Of a DNA stretch of 64,000 bases, positions 8,292 through 17,137 are shown one piece after another. This DNA comes from Oceaniferula spumae. Lineage in GTDB: Bacteria > Verrucomicrobiota > Verrucomicrobiia > Verrucomicrobiales > Akkermansiaceae. Every line of letters starts with the position of its first letter. The first letter of the stretch is position 1. The notes under the pieces were generated by a model. That model was not told the origin of the DNA and did not search any database. It saw nothing but the letters and a program-made list of their open reading frames with translations. Made by a program: the position numbers and the translations under genes. Location: NCBI RefSeq assembly GCF_042849255.1, contig NZ_AP026866.1, positions 2,852,001 through 2,916,000 of the forward strand, given 5' to 3'.

Positions 8292-8711
8292 ATGAAGATG
8301 CCACTAACTAAGTTAATCGTGTATCCCGCTATGATAAGTGTTCTTGGAGCAATCTGTATCATGCTTACGACACTGGACGATCTAACTGTAGAGCAATGGT
8401 TATATTCGTTGCTTGGGGTCATCCTTGTGCACCTGATGATTTGGCTTCCAGCGATCCCAGCATTCAAGAGACGCCCGCAGCTATCAGGGGTTCTATGGAC
8501 TATACTAGCGCCAATTTTGAGCATGCTTTGTCTGTGTATTCTAGGCGTTATATTTTACATAGATGATCCTTACATTTCTAATGTTGGATATTTTTCGTTA
8601 GTTGTCCAGTTAATGCCATTTGGTTTTATGTGCTTACTTTTTTCATGGGGATTTCCATGGTTTTCTAGCTTGGCATGTTCAATTACAATCAAGCGGCTTC
8701 TAGCTGCCTAG
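8292..8711 (+). CDS. Hypothetical membrane protein, 4 TM
   Basis: The 139-residue product is almost entirely hydrophobic, with segments near 8-27, 36-56, 65-88 and 97-130. No family recognised. The start is the first ATG after the leader. Confidence 0.77.
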   Translation: MKMPLTKLIVYPAMISVLGAICIMLTTLDDLTVEQWLYSLLGVILVHLMIWLPAIPAFKRRPQLSGVLWTILAPILSMLCLCILGVIFYIDDPYISNVGYFSLVVQLMPFGFMCLLFSWGFPWFSSLACSITIKRLLAA

Positions 8712-8735
8712 CATCGCCACACTGAAGAAAAATAA

Positions 8736-8853
8736 ACCGAACAAGGCGCTTCATCCGACGCGATACCGTCCGTGAGCCAGAAACCATTTTGAGCTAAGAT
8801 CGTGAATTGTGGCGAATCTGTTTTACAGTGCGCGGTTGAGCTCTACGTTCGGT
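8736..8853 (+). repeat. attC 17 (class 1a)
   Basis: R'' ACCGAAC, R' GTTCGGT. Confidence 0.92.
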
Positions 8854-8859
8854 AAGAAT

Positions 8860-9426
8860 ATGAAGATCCCGGTCATCCAGCATCAATTGCTCAATGAGAA
8901 GAGATCTGTTACTTACTCGATACTCTTTAAAGTTTGGCTACTAGTTGCCGTTTACGCGGTATTGCACGATCAATATATTGTCCGAATTGCTCCCGAGCAT
9001 TTCACAATTTACCATGATCCTTTATTGGGGATTGAGCATCCTGCTACACTTGCTGCGGTCTATGCATTTGGGGCATCTTTTTCGCCAGGCCTACTTCTTG
9101 GGTTTTCTTGCGCAGTATTCGCTAGGGGCGGTTCATTACCGAAATTAAGCGTTAAGTGCATTCTTATTGGAGTTATTGCGGTGATCATATTGACCGAGTT
9201 ATCTGCAGCATTTTCCGGTTTCATCGTCTATAAGAGTGGCAGCGTAATCTATCCAGAGTCATGGTATCCGTCACACAGTTTGCGAATGATGGTAACACAG
9301 ACTATACAAGTGACGTGCTATATTGCGGCTGCTGTGTTATCAGTAATTCTTCTCGTTACATTATTGGCAATCAGATATAAAAATAAACCGAACAAGGCGG
9401 TGCTGACGACCGTTAACCGTTCGTAG
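8860..9426 (+). CDS. Hypothetical membrane protein, 4 TM
   Basis: The 188-residue product has hydrophobic segments near 19-40, 60-85, 98-120 and 150-175. The frame has no stop before the attC and ends inside it with NKAVLTTVNRS, a different reading frame of the site from the one used by the AEQGASSDA-type tails elsewhere. Family unknown. Confidence 0.73.
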   Translation: MKIPVIQHQLLNEKRSVTYSILFKVWLLVAVYAVLHDQYIVRIAPEHFTIYHDPLLGIEHPATLAAVYAFGASFSPGLLLGFSCAVFARGGSLPKLSVKCILIGVIAVIILTELSAAFSGFIVYKSGSVIYPESWYPSHSLRMMVTQTIQVTCYIAAAVLSVILLVTLLAIRYKNKPNKAVLTTVNRS

Positions 9427-9503
9427 TCCGTAGCCATTTTACAGTTAAGACCATTCTAGATTTTCGACTGTTGACCCACCGGCGGCAGACCTCTACGTTA
9501 GAC
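9387..9503 (+). repeat. attC 18 (class 2)
   Basis: R'' ACCGAAC, R' GTTAGAC; overlaps the 3' end of the preceding gene. Confidence 0.92.
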
Positions 9504-9507
9504 AAGA

Positions 9508-9915
9508 ATGAATAATATCCCCAGCGACCTAATCTCATATCTCAGCAACACCCCATCACTCGTAATTTCGATGGAAGAAGGAGAGGTGAGGAAGGCTGAA
9601 CTTTTTTCGCTCAGTGAATTGAAGATTGAGCGGTTTCAAGTCGAATCCGAAGAATATGATGATGAGGGCGACCCATTGAGTGCAGCCGAGTTTGAAGGAT
9701 GCAGCCTGCTAAAGACCACTGAAGGTTATGATCCTGATGGTGTGTTGGTTTGGCTCACCGAGCTCAAGGAGTATGGTGCTTGGGACTGCGACCATCTCAG
9801 ATTGATCACCTTTCCGGGTGCTACCTGGTCAAAGATCATTGCGGATCCTACTTGGTATGTTAACGGTCAGTGGTATCCAGATAGGATAGAACATAGATCG
9901 ATTACTCCCGAATAA
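9508..9915 (+). CDS. Hypothetical acidic protein
   Basis: A 135-residue soluble, acidic protein (EEYDDEGDP at about 48-56) with six tryptophans, mostly in the second half. This composition is common in small immunity-type proteins but no family motif is clear. Only four bases lie between R' and the ATG. Confidence 0.74.
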   Translation: MNNIPSDLISYLSNTPSLVISMEEGEVRKAELFSLSELKIERFQVESEEYDDEGDPLSAAEFEGCSLLKTTEGYDPDGVLVWLTELKEYGAWDCDHLRLITFPGATWSKIIADPTWYVNGQWYPDRIEHRSITPE

Positions 9916-9919
9916 TTTG

Positions 9920-10037
9920 GTCTAACAAGGCGGTGCTGACGACCGTTAACCGTCCTTAGCCCGAGTCCGTTTTACAGTTAAGAAATTCACATGGTCTAAA
10001 TCTGGTCTACAGCCGGCGGCAGACCTCTACGTTAGAC
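9920..10037 (+). repeat. attC 19 (class 2)
   Basis: R'' GTCTAAC, R' GTTAGAC. Confidence 0.92.
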
Positions 10038-10066
10038 AAGAATAAGAATTGCGAGAACACGCCAAC

Positions 10067-10507
10067 ATGATTCCAACATCGAAATGCTCGTTGAACATCC
10101 TTCGGTTAGGTCTGATTATCAGCGCGATAGGGTGGGGCCTGGCTTTAGCGTTCACCTTCACCACATGGGATGGAGCTGCTGAATACATGTATACGATGGG
10201 GGCCGGACACGTGGAATATCGACCACTGATGGATTACTGGTTGCGGATGGCATCAATCGTTATGGGCTGTATTGGCGTTGCATCCCTTTTGGCCGCTCGT
10301 AAGCCGAACTCATACGAATCGGTGATACTCTTGCTGGGGCCGTTCAACCTTATCGTCGGCATTACACTTTTGGTGTCAGCGATTAGCAATGATTTACACC
10401 CTGATAAGCATCCCACATTTATTCCAGACATCGTCTTTTGCTTTCTCACAGGTAGCTTGATCACACTGCCGATGTTACATGCGCGACGGGCAAAAAAATC
10501 GGTCTAA
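10067..10507 (+). CDS. Hypothetical membrane protein, 4 TM (copy 1 of 2)
   Basis: The 146-residue product has hydrophobic segments at about 11-32, 59-77, 85-107 and 118-137. A near-identical gene sits at 16,697-17,137; the proteins differ at four positions, all conservative, while most DNA differences are silent, so both have been kept by selection. A TTG at 10,049 is in frame, but ATG 10,067 is conserved and preferred. The TAA stop is inside R''. Confidence 0.8.
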   Translation: MIPTSKCSLNILRLGLIISAIGWGLALAFTFTTWDGAAEYMYTMGAGHVEYRPLMDYWLRMASIVMGCIGVASLLAARKPNSYESVILLLGPFNLIVGITLLVSAISNDLHPDKHPTFIPDIVFCFLTGSLITLPMLHARRAKKSV

Positions 10508-10617
10508 CAAGGCGCTTCATCCGACCGTTAACCGTCCTCAGCCAGAAACCATTTCACGGAATCAGCCACACACAGCCTTCGACCTTGTCACACCGGCGGT
10601 TGAGCTCTACGTTAGGT
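10502..10617 (+). repeat. attC 20 (class 1b)
   Basis: R'' GTCTAAC, R' GTTAGGT. The paralogous cassette at 16.7 kb carries a class 1a site instead. Confidence 0.92.
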
Positions 10618-10621
10618 AAGA

Positions 10622-10915
10622 ATGAAAAACGCGTGCATCAACATCGGACATATATTGCCCGTATTTTTGACACCGGCGTTTCTGATCATTAGTTCAGTTG
10701 CGCCACTAATTTTATGGGCAATCATTTTCGATAGTGGAACTGGGGAACCCTACTTTCGGGCGACTTTTATCGGGATGTTCTACATGCCAGTTGCCGTCGT
10801 AATGGCTTTGGGTGTATCTTGGATTAGACGCACTGATGAAGAATTGAGAGGGGCGTCTGTCATATTTAGTGGGCTAATGGGCGTAGGAATTACAATTGCT
10901 TTGCTAGTTACATAA
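10622..10915 (+). CDS. Hypothetical small membrane protein, 3 TM
   Basis: A 97-residue protein with hydrophobic segments near 9-35, 47-66 and 78-97 and a charged loop WIRRTDEELRG. No family recognised. The ATG starts four bases after R'. Confidence 0.77.
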   Translation: MKNACINIGHILPVFLTPAFLIISSVAPLILWAIIFDSGTGEPYFRATFIGMFYMPVAVVMALGVSWIRRTDEELRGASVIFSGLMGVGITIALLVT

Positions 10916-10918
10916 TAG

Positions 10919-11036
10919 ACCTAACAAGGCGCTTCATCCGACGCGATACCGTTCGTGAGCCAGAAACCATAGAGAGCTGAGATCGTGAATGGCTGCGAAT
11001 CTGTTTTACAGTGCGCGGTTGAGCTCTACGTTCGAC
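10919..11036 (+). repeat. attC 21 (class 1a)
   Basis: R'' ACCTAAC, R' GTTCGAC. Confidence 0.92.
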
Positions 11037-11040
11037 AATA

Positions 11041-11463
11041 ATGAAGACCCTCCTACTCATCAGTTGTGGCTTGATTTACGTTGCGTCGTTGTTTTTTCCT
11101 GTTTTTGAGCCATCTGAAGGAGACCCAACTTATATTCTCGGTTTAATTGCGCTGCTTTTTGGATGGGGCAACTACCCATGGTTCGCTAATCCGTTACTTT
11201 TCGCTTCATATATATTCTTATTTAAGCGGAGATACTCATTGGCCGTTCTTCTCTCTGGATCAGGAGTTATTCTTGGCCTGTCTACATTACTGATGGTTGA
11301 GATACCACGTGATGGCTCTGGTCAGAAGACGAGTATCGACGGTTATGGTTTAGCATTTTACCTGTGGATGAGTTCATTGCTTTTGACATTTTTGGGGACG
11401 TTAATTTACCTCATTGCAGGTAAGAAGAATTTGGTCGAACAAGACGCTTCATCCGACCGTTAA
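11041..11463 (+). CDS. Hypothetical membrane protein, attC-encoded tail
   Basis: A 140-residue protein with about four hydrophobic segments (3-23, 31-45, 50-80 and 105-127). The frame runs through R'' and stops in the attC with the tail LVEQDASSDR. No family recognised. Confidence 0.75.
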   Translation: MKTLLLISCGLIYVASLFFPVFEPSEGDPTYILGLIALLFGWGNYPWFANPLLFASYIFLFKRRYSLAVLLSGSGVILGLSTLLMVEIPRDGSGQKTSIDGYGLAFYLWMSSLLLTFLGTLIYLIAGKKNLVEQDASSDR

Positions 11464-11550
11464 CCGTTTCGAAGCCAGAAGCCGTTTCGCGGAATCAGCC
11501 ACTCACAGCCTTCTACCTTGTCCCACCGGCGGTTGAGCTCTACGTTCGCC
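11434..11550 (+). repeat. attC 22 (class 1b)
   Basis: R'' GTCGAAC, R' GTTCGCC. Confidence 0.9.
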
Positions 11551-11882
11551 AAGAATAAGAATTTTGGGTTGGGGCGTTCTCGATGCATCATGATTGAAGG
11601 TTTCGAAGAAGATCACAAGTAGCTTGATCCATCGTTCGTGTATCGACGCGATCATCATGCAGGGCAACATCAACAGCGGTAGGTCATCGAATGGTAAGAC
11701 CTTTGTAGAGCAAGCAGATTGGACGCTGTTAGGTTTAGCATGATGCTGACCATCTTCCGGCAGTCCTCGTTCCTGTGGGTGCCTCCAGAAGATCACCAAC
11801 ATGCGGCAGACGTTCACGGTGAAGTGCAGTTTTCGAAGGTTGATTATTCCTTGAGTGCTTAGGTTGTCTAATCAAGAATGCC
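11551..11882 (+). other. Cassette without a convincing gene
   Basis: This 332-bp cassette body has no + strand frame longer than a few dozen codons. A minus-strand frame of about 100 codons (11,503-11,817) exists but starts with GTG, has skewed composition and runs into the attC, so I do not call it. The core at its start (TTCGCC) does not match its R'' (GTCGAAC), unlike nearly all others, so it may be a fusion of two cassettes after loss of an attC. It contains CTGTTAGG, a motif typical of the host backbone. Confidence 0.6.
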
Positions 11883-12000
11883 GTCGAACAAGGCGGTGCT
11901 GACGACCGTTAACCGTCCTTAGTCCGAGTCCGTTTTACAGTCAAGAAATTCACTTGGCCTGCGTCTGTTCTACACGCGGCGGCAGACCTCTACGTTAGCC
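11883..12000 (+). repeat. attC 23 (class 2)
   Basis: R'' GTCGAAC, R' GTTAGCC. Confidence 0.9.
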
Positions 12001-12130
12001 AATAATAAGACTCTGCAATCCACGTCAAATATGAATACAACAGACAGTCACTTGGATTTCCCCTCAAGAGTTTGATGCTCTTACAGAGCGTGTAAGGGTA
12101 TATGAAGAGTCCGATTCGGATTGGGCTGAG

Positions 12131-12445
12131 ATGTTGAAGGATCAAATACTCTTGATAGATAAACTTCAGCAACTGTTGTTTGAGTATTTCGGGTTGAAGG
12201 ATGAATTCGATGACCTGAATGAAGGAATAGGTGCTTGTGTTAGCGATGATCTTTATCCTGTGCGGGAGGTTACAGCTTACTTGTCGATTAAAGTATTATC
12301 TATTGATTTGCTGACTAAGCTTCAGGATTTGTTGAAGAGGTTTAGCGGTTTTTCAATTTGCTTGGGATTAGACCATGAATATGAAGAAGAAGATTATGCG
12401 GCCCATTTGCGTATTACGGCTTCAAGTATCAGAGGCACAAAATGA
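12131..12445 (+). CDS. Hypothetical protein, probably 5'-frameshifted
   Basis: The open part from ATG 12,131 gives 104 residues, acidic and helical. The same frame is open upstream to about 12,034 and encodes plausible protein (QEFDALTERVRVYEESDSDWAE). The ATG at the normal place after the leader (12,031) is in another frame and stops after 14 codons. A one-base change near the CCCC run at 12,059-12,062 would join the two. I infer a frameshifted gene; function unknown. Confidence 0.55.
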   Translation: MLKDQILLIDKLQQLLFEYFGLKDEFDDLNEGIGACVSDDLYPVREVTAYLSIKVLSIDLLTKLQDLLKRFSGFSICLGLDHEYEEEDYAAHLRITASSIRGTK

Positions 12446-12455
12446 CAAGAATTTG

Positions 12456-12573
12456 GGCTAACAAGGCGCTTCATCCGACGCGATACCGTCCGTGAGTCAG
12501 AAACCATTGTGAGCTAAGACCGTGAATGACTGCGAATCTGGTTTACAGCGCGCGGTTGACCTCTACGTTAGCC
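12456..12573 (+). repeat. attC 24 (class 1a)
   Basis: R'' GGCTAAC, R' GTTAGCC; the 3' arm has GACCTC instead of GAGCTC. Confidence 0.91.
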
Positions 12574-12577
12574 AATA

Positions 12578-13081
12578 ATGAAAATATTCACAGCGTCGAT
12601 GTTTGTGGTGGCATTAGCTGTCTTAGGTTGCCGCAACGACTCTCCTGATATTTCCACAGAGCATCCCATTCAGGATGAATATATACACTGTCACGTCGAT
12701 GGGGGGTGGGGCATTGATGCCGATATATGGATATACAGAGATGATTCATTCCGAGTTGAGTATTCCGGCAAGTCTACTGAAACATGGGATGGACGGAACC
12801 AAGGGTTATATCAATCTTTGATAAATACATTCGATCACGAACGGTATTGGGAAGTCACCACAGATACTTTAGATGCAGAAGTCAAGGCTTCGGCTAAGTA
12901 TAGTCGTAACATGATGGTGATAGACGCTAGCCATGATTACTTAAAGGTTGTAAGCCCCTCGAAAACCCTCAATGTAGATTTCTATGCTGCACGTACACTA
13001 GCCGATTATTACGGAGACACACCTAAGTTGAAGATTTTCGGTGAGGTTATTTGGGCTATTCACGAAGGAACAAAAAAATGA
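12578..13081 (+). CDS. Hypothetical lipoprotein
   Basis: The 167-residue product has a lipoprotein signal (lipobox VLGC, Cys18) and a soluble, beta-rich domain with repeated Tyr/Trp and Asp. No family recognised. The TGA stop abuts R''. Confidence 0.78.
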   Translation: MKIFTASMFVVALAVLGCRNDSPDISTEHPIQDEYIHCHVDGGWGIDADIWIYRDDSFRVEYSGKSTETWDGRNQGLYQSLINTFDHERYWEVTTDTLDAEVKASAKYSRNMMVIDASHDYLKVVSPSKTLNVDFYAARTLADYYGDTPKLKIFGEVIWAIHEGTKK

Positions 13082-13198
13082 GGCTAACAAGACGCTTCAT
13101 CCGACGCGATACCGTTCGTAGCCAGAAACTGCTGAGAGCTAAGGACGTGAATGGTTGCAAATCTGGTTTACACGGCGCGGTTGAGCTCTACGTTCGGC
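13082..13198 (+). repeat. attC 25 (class 1a)
   Basis: R'' GGCTAAC, R' GTTCGGC. Confidence 0.92.
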
Positions 13199-13208
13199 AA
13201 GAATAAGA

Positions 13209-13619
13209 ATGAAAACATCAATCGAGAAATCGAGCACAGATTCACCACAAACCAAGGTGATGAAGGTTTCGATCTTACGGAAGCTCCGATCGCCTGCAAG
13301 TTGTAGTCTGCCTGATTTAGCGTCATATTTTTCAGCCATTTCAATGCTACTAGTGACGTTGCTTTTTGCCGTTCTTGGGGTGCATTATCTATTTTATGCT
13401 AAGCCAGCATATCGACTGTCCCAGCATCCTGAGAATACCGTAATGTATATTCTAATTGGTGTGACATTATGGATAATGTATTGGATGTTACTGACAGCTA
13501 TATTAACGTCTATATCGTGGATTTTATGTTCCACTTTCATCAGGTTCAGAAAGAAGAATTTGGCCGAACAAGGCGCTTCATCCGACGCGATACCGCCCGG
13601 GAGCCAGAAACCATTGTGA
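13209..13619 (+). CDS. Hypothetical membrane protein, attC-encoded tail
   Basis: A 136-residue protein with a polar, Ser/Lys-rich N-terminus and hydrophobic segments near 40-62 and 78-110. The last 20 or so residues (LAEQGASSDAIPPGSQKPL) are translated from the attC. Confidence 0.73.
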   Translation: MKTSIEKSSTDSPQTKVMKVSILRKLRSPASCSLPDLASYFSAISMLLVTLLFAVLGVHYLFYAKPAYRLSQHPENTVMYILIGVTLWIMYWMLLTAILTSISWILCSTFIRFRKKNLAEQGASSDAIPPGSQKPL

Positions 13620-13680
13620 GCTAAGAACATGAATGATTGCGAATCCGTTTTACAGCGCGCGGTTGAGCTCTACGTTCGGT
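13563..13680 (+). repeat. attC 26 (class 1a)
   Basis: R'' GCCGAAC, R' GTTCGGT. Confidence 0.92.
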
Positions 13681-13694
13681 AATAATAAGATCCA

Positions 13695-13991
13695 GTGAAC
13701 ACGTCGAAGCTTAAAAAAGAGTCAATAGAACTATACAACATTCTAATGACTATGGCACTGATCATCATGCCGGTGATAATTGCATATTATTTTTGCCGTG
13801 ACTATCCAGGTAGAGGTAATAGCCCAGAGAATGCTTCTTTTGCTGCTCTAGCCGTTGCCCTGATGTGGACCCCGCTGTATCTTGGCGTGAGAGATTTATT
13901 TTTACACTATAAGAACGTGTTAAACATTGTGCTCTTGTTCATATTTTCGCTGCTCGTGGTTGTAGTGACCATTGGCAATCCTAAGTTCTAG
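13695..13991 (+). CDS. Hypothetical membrane protein, GTG start
   Basis: A 98-residue protein with hydrophobic segments near 14-33, 48-64 and 73-95. No ATG is available near the leader; GTG 13,695 (giving MNTSKLKKES) is the best start and has the usual distance from R'. Family unknown. Confidence 0.7.
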   Translation: MNTSKLKKESIELYNILMTMALIIMPVIIAYYFCRDYPGRGNSPENASFAALAVALMWTPLYLGVRDLFLHYKNVLNIVLLFIFSLLVVVVTIGNPKF

Positions 13992-14014
13992 CCTTCGATT
14001 ATGAAAAAAAATTA

Positions 14015-14132
14015 ACCGAACAAGACGCTTCATCCGACGCGATACCGTCCGTGAGCCAGAAACCATTGTGAGCTAAGATCGTGAATGGTAGCATAACTGT
14101 TTTACACGGCGCGGTTGAGCTCTACGTTAGGT
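14015..14132 (+). repeat. attC 27 (class 1a)
   Basis: R'' ACCGAAC, R' GTTAGGT. Confidence 0.92.
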
Positions 14133-14149
14133 AATAATAGTAACAAGAC

Positions 14150-14500
14150 ATGAAAACACCGATTAACGATACATTGGAGTTAATTGGCCGCTTGGACGTG
14201 AGGGAGAAAATGAAGAATGCAGACTTAAGGATTCCGGCGTTACCACTCCTAGAATACGACCTCCAAGAGATCATGCATATCGAGCATCGTTTGCCACCGG
14301 AAGCTCAGCTTAAGGATATTATTCATACCGCGATGATTTCTCCATCTGGCCACTGGGCTACATGTGCAATTAAATGGCTCCTTCAGGGTTTTCCACTAGA
14401 TGATGACATCCGTGAATGGTATCAGACATGTAAGAAGAACAAGCGTGTCCATCAACGTATTCGACAAGCTGCTCACAGACTATTCAAGAATCAGACCTAA
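14150..14500 (+). CDS. Hypothetical helical protein
   Basis: A 116-residue soluble, basic and probably all-helical protein. The C-terminal half (KKNKRVHQRIRQAAHRLF) is strongly basic, which would allow nucleic-acid contact; that is a guess. The TAA stop lies within R''. Confidence 0.74.
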   Translation: MKTPINDTLELIGRLDVREKMKNADLRIPALPLLEYDLQEIMHIEHRLPPEAQLKDIIHTAMISPSGHWATCAIKWLLQGFPLDDDIREWYQTCKKNKRVHQRIRQAAHRLFKNQT

Positions 14501-14611
14501 CAAGGCGCTGCATCCGACGCGATACCGTACGTAGCCAGAAACCATTGAGAGCTAAGAACGTGAATGGTTGCGAATCTGGTTTCCAGCGCGCGGTTGAGCT
14601 CTACGTTGGGC
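14495..14611 (+). repeat. attC 28 (class 1a)
   Basis: R'' ACCTAAC, R' GTTGGGC; CTGCATCC arm variant. Confidence 0.92.
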
Positions 14612-14632
14612 AATAAAAAATCACCATAAAAT

Positions 14633-15364
14633 ATGACAAATCCGATTATCCATGAAGGCTCATCAGGTTCGCCTTCGAAGATATACGAATATAATTTACC
14701 GTTTTCCGTAGCTGATATCGGAGATAGGCATCAGCACATTGTTTCAGCTTGGTTTCAGCAGTTTGATGCGCAGGATTCACAAGGTGTTAGCGAGATTCTC
14801 GCCCAAGAGTGGATGGGTTTACAAGGTAAGTCAGCAACGAAGGTCGCCGGTAATTTGCTTAAGAAGACGCCTAAATCCATTCTATTCGATGCAGACGACA
14901 TGTGGTTACGGCTTGATTCTCAGAATTTAGACCAGCAGTCCATAGCTGTTCGAGCGCCCGTAGAGGTAACAGTATCTGAGATGAACGTTATTCAAGAGTT
15001 TGATTCGCTCGATTTGCCAGAACTGAAGGCGCATTTTTCTAATCTTTCAGAAGGCGTAACTCTTGGAGGGAACTCGCTTTGGTTATCCACTAATCCTGTC
15101 ACGGAAAAAGGTTTACAGGGGTGTGGAGTATGGGCGGGGTCTATACCAATTTACTATGTGTGCTGTGGAGACTTAATGCTCCTCAGCAGATGCGGGAGAG
15201 TTGGTCGTTGGATGCACGAATATTCTTACGATCCAAGCGAGGCGGAGATTTCTGATGGCAGCTGCGTTGAGCCAGTTGCGGATAGCTTATCGTTGTTTTT
15301 TGAGATGTATTTAGATTACCTCGAACTACCTTTAGAGGGGCAGAAGGATACGCCCTTCTGGTAG
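14633..15364 (+). CDS. Hypothetical protein, possibly SUKH-like
   Basis: At 243 residues this is the longest cassette product. It is soluble. The C-terminal half, with a strand-rich stretch GSIPIYYVCCGDLMLL followed by an acidic region and a helical end (SLSLFFEMYLDYLE), recalls the second half of SMI1/KNR4 (SUKH) proteins. The N-terminal half is unlike SUKH, so the assignment is weak. SUKH proteins often act as immunity proteins to contact-dependent toxins. Confidence 0.65.
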   Translation: MTNPIIHEGSSGSPSKIYEYNLPFSVADIGDRHQHIVSAWFQQFDAQDSQGVSEILAQEWMGLQGKSATKVAGNLLKKTPKSILFDADDMWLRLDSQNLDQQSIAVRAPVEVTVSEMNVIQEFDSLDLPELKAHFSNLSEGVTLGGNSLWLSTNPVTEKGLQGCGVWAGSIPIYYVCCGDLMLLSRCGRVGRWMHEYSYDPSEAEISDGSCVEPVADSLSLFFEMYLDYLELPLEGQKDTPFW

Positions 15365-15384
15365 CCACCTTAAGAACAAAACTA

Positions 15385-15502
15385 GCCCAACAAGGCGCTG
15401 CATCCGACGCGATACCGCCCGGGAGCCAGACACCATTTTGAGCGAAGGGCGATAATGGCTGCGAATCTGGTTTACAGCGCGCGGTTGAGCTCTACGTTCG
15501 GC
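15385..15502 (+). repeat. attC 29 (class 1a)
   Basis: R'' GCCCAAC, R' GTTCGGC. Confidence 0.92.
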
Positions 15503-15515
15503 AATAATAAGAAAG

Positions 15516-15959
15516 ATGAGAGACACCTGTAATCCCTATGCCGATGACATACGTGAGTGGGCGTATGATCCTAAGGCTATGGAGCCGGAGCAAGATTGGG
15601 ATCTCATCATCTCGCACTTGCCGTATGACGAGCTATTCGTAGAGCTAGCAGCTGATAACGATTGTCCGAAGTGGGACTATTTTATGAGCCTGATCTATTT
15701 AATCGCAGGTGATGCTGTGAGGACAAACTATGTATCAGAGTCTAGGGATCGCGTGGGTCGATTGATAAGTTGCACTGAACGAATACCAAGGCACAGATTT
15801 CATGTTTTTCGTTCTCGATACAAAGATCTGTGTGATGCACCGGAGACGTTTTGTTACGATGATTGGTGTGCTGGAGGCTGGGTTGCCAAAGACAAGAAAG
15901 AGGCCGAACAAGGCGCTTCATCCGACGCGATAACGTCCGCGAGCCAGAAACCATTGTGA
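15516..15959 (+). CDS. Hypothetical protein, attC-encoded tail
   Basis: A 147-residue soluble, acidic and mainly helical protein with seven cysteines. The tail EAEQGASSDAITSASQKPL comes from the attC. No family recognised. Confidence 0.73.
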   Translation: MRDTCNPYADDIREWAYDPKAMEPEQDWDLIISHLPYDELFVELAADNDCPKWDYFMSLIYLIAGDAVRTNYVSESRDRVGRLISCTERIPRHRFHVFRSRYKDLCDAPETFCYDDWCAGGWVAKDKKEAEQGASSDAITSASQKPL

Positions 15960-16020
15960 GCTAAGAACGTGAATGGATGCGAATCTGTTTTACACGGCGC
16001 GGTTGAGCTCTACGTTCGCT
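15903..16020 (+). repeat. attC 30 (class 1a)
   Basis: R'' GCCGAAC, R' GTTCGCT. Confidence 0.92.
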
Positions 16021-16032
16021 AATAATAAAGAC

Positions 16033-16551
16033 ATGCCTGATAACGTTGAATGCTTTGATTTTGGGGGAAAGACCTTTTCCGATGTAATCGCGAAATTAGG
16101 GCCACAGGTTGATTGGGGACCAGATGGCGAAGAACCTAATGAGCCGTGGACTGACAGCCCTGCCTTTTCTGCATGGTTGCATTCCAAGAAGTTTTCACCA
16201 GCCGAGATAGAATATTTATTGGATACGATTCCTCGTGTTGATCTAGCCCTTAATCATGGTCCACTTTTTGGAGTCGCTCGTTTCATCAACGAGAATTCGG
16301 ACGACCATAAGATTTTAGAGGCAGGCTTCGTCATTGTGGCGTCAGGTTGTAATGGTGATTTTATTGTAGTCGATCGAACTGATGGCAGAACAGGTTGGCT
16401 TCCGATGGCTATGATTTGGGATATGGAGGCCGCTGAGGTTTCTTCACATTTTGTGGCAACTAATCAGAATTTGGCCGAGTTCATAACCCATTCAGAAGAT
16501 CAGTGGCTTGACGTGCCCAAAGACTGGTATGACGCTAAGATTAGAATCTAA
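16033..16551 (+). CDS. SUKH-like (SMI1/KNR4) cassette protein
   Basis: The 172-residue soluble acidic protein has the SUKH layout in its second half: strands FVIVASGCNGDFIVVDRTDG, then TGWLPMAMIWDM and an amphipathic C-terminal helix. The N-terminal region lacks the usual EelE...LP motif, so confidence is moderate. If SUKH, an immunity or partner-binding role is the family expectation. The TAA stop shares its last base with R''. Confidence 0.68.
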   Translation: MPDNVECFDFGGKTFSDVIAKLGPQVDWGPDGEEPNEPWTDSPAFSAWLHSKKFSPAEIEYLLDTIPRVDLALNHGPLFGVARFINENSDDHKILEAGFVIVASGCNGDFIVVDRTDGRTGWLPMAMIWDMEAAEVSSHFVATNQNLAEFITHSEDQWLDVPKDWYDAKIRI

Positions 16552-16667
16552 GCGAACAAGGCGGTGCTGACGACCGTTAACCGTTTGTAGTCGAAAGCCA
16601 TTTTACAGTTAAAACCATCTAAGATTTTCGACCGTTGACCCACCGGCGGCAGACCTCTACGTTAGAC
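16551..16667 (+). repeat. attC 31 (class 2)
   Basis: R'' AGCGAAC, R' GTTAGAC. Confidence 0.92.
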
Positions 16668-16696
16668 AAGAATAAGAATTGCGAGAACACGGTAAC

Positions 16697-17137
16697 ATGA
16701 TTCCAACATCGAAATGCTCGTTGAACATCCTTCGGTTAGGTCTGATTATCAGCGCGGTAGGGTGGGGCCTGGCTTTAGCATTCACCTTCACTACATGGGA
16801 CGGTGCTGCTGACTACATGTATACGATGGGGGCCGGACACGTGGAATATCGACCACTGATGGATTACTGGTTGCGGATGGCATCAATCGTTATGGGCTGT
16901 ATTGGCGTTGCATCCCTTTTGGCCGCTCGTAAGCCGAACTCATACGAATCGGTGATATTCTTGCTGGGGCCGTTTAATCTTATCGTCGGCGTTACACTGT
17001 TGGTTTCGGCGATAAGCAATGATTTACACCCCGATAAGCATCCCACATTTATCCCGGATATCGTCTTTTGCTTTCTGACAGGTAGCTTGATTACGCTGCC
17101 GATGCTACATGCGCGGCGGGCAAAGAAATCGGTCTAA
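16697..17137 (+). CDS. Hypothetical membrane protein, 4 TM (copy 2 of 2)
   Basis: This 146-residue protein is the twin of the one at 10,067-10,507 and differs by Ile/Val, Glu/Asp, Leu/Phe and Ile/Val changes. The DNA between the twins is nearly unchanged in the middle third and carries clustered silent changes at both ends. The leader and start are also conserved, which supports ATG 16,697. Confidence 0.8.
   Translation: MIPTSKCSLNILRLGLIISAVGWGLALAFTFTTWDGAADYMYTMGAGHVEYRPLMDYWLRMASIVMGCIGVASLLAARKPNSYESVIFLLGPFNLIVGVTLLVSAISNDLHPDKHPTFIPDIVFCFLTGSLITLPMLHARRAKKSV

Noticed and set aside
11503..11817. Minus-strand frame of about 100 codons as a reverse-oriented cassette gene
   Set aside because: It has a GTG start, ends in the attC, and similar minus-strand frames (ERRAQPP-type) arise from attC sequence at many sites.
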